Source: Chloroflexota bacterium (GTDB taxonomy: Bacteria > Chloroflexota > Dehalococcoidia > UBA3495). From it: a stretch of 15,858 nt of DNA. The DNA lies in NCBI GenBank assembly GCA_022563275.1, contig JADFNR010000078.1, forward strand, positions 1 through 15,858, written 5' to 3'. The stretch's first letter is position 1. Each line of letters opens with the position of its first letter. The notes beneath the pieces are model-generated. The model made no database searches. It saw only the letters and a list, made by a program, of their open reading frames with translations, and was not told the origin of the DNA. Positions 14,060-15,858 of the stretch are shown here, in pieces. The translations under genes and the position numbers were made by a program.

Positions 14060-14296
14060 CTAGTTTTCCGATAGACTCTCGAACGTTTTCCCCACAGTTT
14101 CAAACCACTCTTTCATTGCTTCAGGGTCACTCATCGATTCTTTCATTTTTTCCATAGCATCGATGTGTGATTGGTCACCTTTGCCTATCATTTCCATTCC
14201 ATGCTTCTTTGACATCTCCGCCATTTCATCAAATGTTTCAGCATGAAACTCCACGTCACAAGCACCTGCTAGATCCTGACATGTCATCGTCTTCAT
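14060..14296 (-). CDS. DUF1059 family small protein
   Basis: The 78-residue product begins MKTMTCQDLAGACDVEFHAET, the typical DUF1059 N terminus with two cysteines (Cys6 and Cys13), followed by a second segment HGMEMIGKGDQSHIDAMEKM. The family's function is unknown to me. ATG 14296 is preferred over the in-frame GTG 14302 because AAAGG lies 8 bases upstream and the family starts with MK-MTC. The gene and its upstream region are clearly poorer in GC than the neighbours (one 60-base stretch, 14101-14160, is about 38% GC by hand count), hinting at recent transfer. It precedes the phosphatase gene by 15 bases, and the two are probably one transcript. Confidence 0.85.
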   Translation of the reverse strand: MKTMTCQDLAGACDVEFHAETFDEMAEMSKKHGMEMIGKGDQSHIDAMEKMKESMSDPEAMKEWFETVGKTFESLSEN

Positions 14297-14394
14297 AAAC
14301 ACGGCCTTTCTTTTGTTTTATCAATACCTGTTGTATTTGCTCACTGCGGCGATGGGTTCCGAGTATAGCATGGGGCCAGCTTCAGGCCTGAGCC

Positions 14395-14403
14395 TGCTAT
14401 AAT
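14395..14403 (+). promoter_or_regulatory. Extended -10 promoter of the SDR gene
   Basis: TGC-TATAAT is a perfect extended -10, identical to the one before the crotonase gene, with no -35 hexamer visible. It leaves a leader of about 80 bases containing a small CCGCC/GGCGG hairpin (14412-14424). The leader otherwise holds nothing recognised. Confidence 0.5.
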
Positions 14404-14491
14404 CCTCGTTGCCGCCCACGGCGGGCAGACTCAGATCGCGGGCCCAATTGAAATAAACGCCCCCGATAAATCGAGGGTTACAAGGACAAAC

Positions 14492-15283
14492 ATGGACTTG
14501 GGACTGAAGGACAAGGTAGCTATCATCGGCGGGGCCAGCAAGGGACTGGGCCGGGCCTGCGCCCAGGTGCTGGCCGAAGAGGGGGCCAAAGTAGCAATCT
14601 GCAGCCGCACCAGCGCCGACCTAGAGAAGGCGGCCGATGAGATCCGCAAGTCCACGGGCGCTGAGGTCATGACCTATGCCGCCGACCTGGACAAGTTGGA
14701 GTCCATCACCGGCCTTATCTCCTCCACCGTGGAGAAATTCGGAGGGTTGGACATCCTGGTCAACAACTCTGGCGGTCCGCCCCTGGCCCGCGCCGTGGAC
14801 GCCACCGAGGAACAGTGGGAGACGGCGGTCCAGCGTTCGTTGCTGTTCTTCGCCCGTATGTGCCGTGAGAGCATACCCCACCTGAAGCAACGGGGCGGCG
14901 GCCGCATCATCAACATCCTGGCCTCCACGGTCTACAACCCCATCCCAAACCTGGCGCTTTCGGGCGCCACCCGCATGGGGGTCATCGCCTATTCCAAAAG
15001 CCTGGCCGACGAGGTGGGACGGGACGGCATCCTGGTCAACAACGTTTGCCCCGGGTCCATCCTAAGCGACCGCATGCTCTCCAACGTCACTTCAAGGGCC
15101 AAGGAACTGGGCATCAGCGTGGAGGACGGCCTGGCCAACCGTGCCAAGGAGACGGCATTGGGCCGGGTGGGCGAGCCTGAGGAATTGGCGAACCTGGTAG
15201 CCTTCCTGGCCTCCGACAAGTCCAGCTACATCACCGGCACCACCATCCTGGTGGATGGCGGGTTGGTGCGCTCGGTGATGTAG
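14492..15283 (+). CDS. Short-chain dehydrogenase/reductase-family protein with atypical active site
   Basis: The 263-residue protein has a Rossmann fold with GGASKGLG (13-20), the NNSGG motif (91-95), NVCPGSI (184-190) and a C-terminal [13 protein letters not shown], all standard for classical SDR enzymes of the FabG type, so NAD(P) binding is likely. A Ser is present (ILAS, Ser145), but the usual YxxxK reads SGATR: by hand alignment Tyr is Ser157 and Lys is Arg161. I recall a group of SDR homologues with LSN..R in this position, so this may be a genuine subfamily rather than a dead enzyme; the substrate is unknown. AAGGA lies 6 bases before ATG 14492. It has its own extended -10 promoter. 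The TPR gene starts 90 bases later. Confidence 0.88.
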   Translation: MDLGLKDKVAIIGGASKGLGRACAQVLAEEGAKVAICSRTSADLEKAADEIRKSTGAEVMTYAADLDKLESITGLISSTVEKFGGLDILVNNSGGPPLARAVDATEEQWETAVQRSLLFFARMCRESIPHLKQRGGGRIINILASTVYNPIPNLALSGATRMGVIAYSKSLADEVGRDGILVNNVCPGSILSDRMLSNVTSRAKELGISVEDGLANRAKETALGRVGEPEELANLVAFLASDKSSYITGTTILVDGGLVRSVM

Positions 15284-15321
15284 CGGGTTTTGATCCAGGT
15301 TTGACTAGACTGGTGCGCGTC

Positions 15322-15351
15322 CCTCGACTCCAGTCGGGGCTCAGGATGAGC
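15322..15351. repeat. Compact hairpin pair between the SDR and TPR genes
   Basis: CCTCGACT (15322-15329) pairs with AGTCGGGG (15332-15339, one T-G wobble), and GCTC (15339-15342) pairs with GAGC (15348-15351). The CCCTCGACTCC...CTCAGGATGAGCGG wording resembles intergenic repeats I recall from Chloroflexota contigs. Only one copy is seen here. Confidence 0.45.
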
Positions 15352-15373
15352 GGATTGAGGATCATACATATCG

Positions 15374-15730
15374 ATGGTATTTGAACGCAGACATATAGCG
15401 GAACCAACAGACCCCGCCGGGTTCCTGGACCGGGGGAACCGCTACAGCCGTAACGGCGTGTACGGCAAGGCCATTGAAGACTACACCAAGGCCCTTGAGT
15501 TGGACCCTGAGCTCGCCGAAGCCTATTACAACCGGGGCTGCTCCTGGTACGAAGTGGGGAAGTATGACGACGCCATCGCCGACCTGACGCAGGCCATAAA
15601 GTGGGACCCACTGGCCGACCACTACTACGGCCAGCGAGCCATGGTTTACCTGTTCGACGACCAACCGGAATTATCCCAAGCCGACCAGGACAAGTGCGAG
15701 GAATTGCGGATGCAGGCCCAAGAGGGTTGA
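15374..15730 (+). CDS. Small TPR-repeat protein
   Basis: The 118-residue protein is almost entirely tetratricopeptide repeats: about residues 14-47 (FLDRGNRYSRNGVYGKAIEDY...LELDP), 48-81 (AEAYYNRGCSWYEVGKYDDA...IKWDP) and a less regular third unit at 82-115. Such proteins are protein-binding scaffolds, and no catalytic domain is present. No signal peptide or membrane span is seen, so it is probably cytoplasmic. ATG 15374 is the first start in frame before the repeats, but there is no good ribosome site (only GAGG 13 bases upstream). It follows the SDR gene in the same direction and may share its transcript. Its partner is unknown. Confidence 0.8.
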   Translation: MVFERRHIAEPTDPAGFLDRGNRYSRNGVYGKAIEDYTKALELDPELAEAYYNRGCSWYEVGKYDDAIADLTQAIKWDPLADHYYGQRAMVYLFDDQPELSQADQDKCEELRMQAQEG

Positions 15731-15741
15731 AGCGAAACAGG

Positions 15742-15766
15742 GCGGGTTTGAAACCCGCGCCTACGG
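15742..15766. repeat. Palindrome GCGGGTTT-G-AAACCCGC with CGCGCCTACG-type flank
   Basis: GCGGGTTT (15742-15749) and AAACCCGC (15751-15758) form a perfect inverted repeat around a single G, starting 11 bases after the TPR stop. Its right flank GCGCCTACGG repeats the right arm of palindrome copy B, which suggests a related, modular element. Confidence 0.65.
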
Positions 15767-15808
15767 ACGATCAACGCGGGTCCCCGAAAATCGATTCATT
15801 CCAGAAAA

Positions 15809-15847
15809 CGTAGGGGCACGGTCCCGATGCATCGGGATGCCCCTACG
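15809..15847. repeat. Palindromic repeat, copy C (GTAGGGGCA type), followed by T-rich tract
   Basis: CGTAGGGGCA (15809-15818) is perfectly inverted at 15838-15847, with a CGG bulge and an inner TCCCGATGCATCGGGA palindrome. It is nearly the same as copy A, over 2.8 kb away. GTTTGTTTTT follows, so on the plus strand it could serve as a terminator for the TPR transcript. Confidence 0.8.
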
Positions 15848-15858
15848 TTTGTTTTTCG

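Overview
This is a GC-rich bacterial chromosomal window with tightly packed genes, several TTG/GTG starts, and mostly central-metabolism genes mixed with a few accessory ones. The gene set (a divergent prs, a PlsY with a GSGRTGMSN motif, a metal-dependent deacetylase-type amidohydrolase, many CoA- and SDR-type enzymes) and the short GTAGGGGC palindromic repeats recall uncultured Chloroflexota of the Dehalococcoidia/SAR202 kind. That placement is an impression from memory, not proven by the sequence. I saw no rRNA, tRNA, CRISPR array, transposase or prophage gene. No gene-free stretch exceeds 300 bases; the longest gaps (616-863, 2588-2816, 9488-9750, 11520-11744) hold promoters, hairpins or short repeats.

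Layout. (1) 1-2587, minus strand: a LuxR/NarL-type regulator with a degenerate receiver, cut by the window edge; a pentapeptide-repeat protein with a C-terminal TIR domain; and a FlK-like hotdog thioesterase. (2) 2817-7044, plus strand: argF (ornithine carbamoyltransferase), der (ribosome-assembly GTPase), plsY (acyl-phosphate:G3P acyltransferase) and gpsA (G3P dehydrogenase). PlsY and GpsA are consecutive in phospholipid synthesis: GpsA makes the glycerol-3-phosphate that PlsY acylates. (3) 7067-9487, minus strand: ispH (last step of the MEP isoprenoid pathway), a multi-pass flippase-like protein, and a DUF488 protein, arranged as an operon. (4) 9751-12920, plus strand: a crotonase-fold protein overlapping prs by one base (TAATG), then an amidohydrolase with its own promoter and a structured leader. 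(5) 13067-14296, minus strand: a low-GC DUF1059 protein followed by an inositol-monophosphatase-family enzyme whose stop codon lies inside a palindromic repeat. (6) 14492-15730, plus strand: an SDR-family protein lacking the usual Tyr-Lys pair and a small TPR protein. The window ends in another palindromic repeat.

Most notable items: the pentapeptide-TIR protein, a candidate NAD-linked or signalling effector whose catalytic-Glu position appears to hold Asp; a run of enzymes with altered catalytic residues (ArgF, crotonase, SDR, Prs); a family of modular palindromic repeats at gene ends; a 40-bp-offset duplication of the der translation start; and two mutually exclusive hairpins in the amidohydrolase leader. 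Recurrent TATAAT boxes, three of them in extended TGC-TATAAT or TGC-TATTAT form, mark likely promoters.
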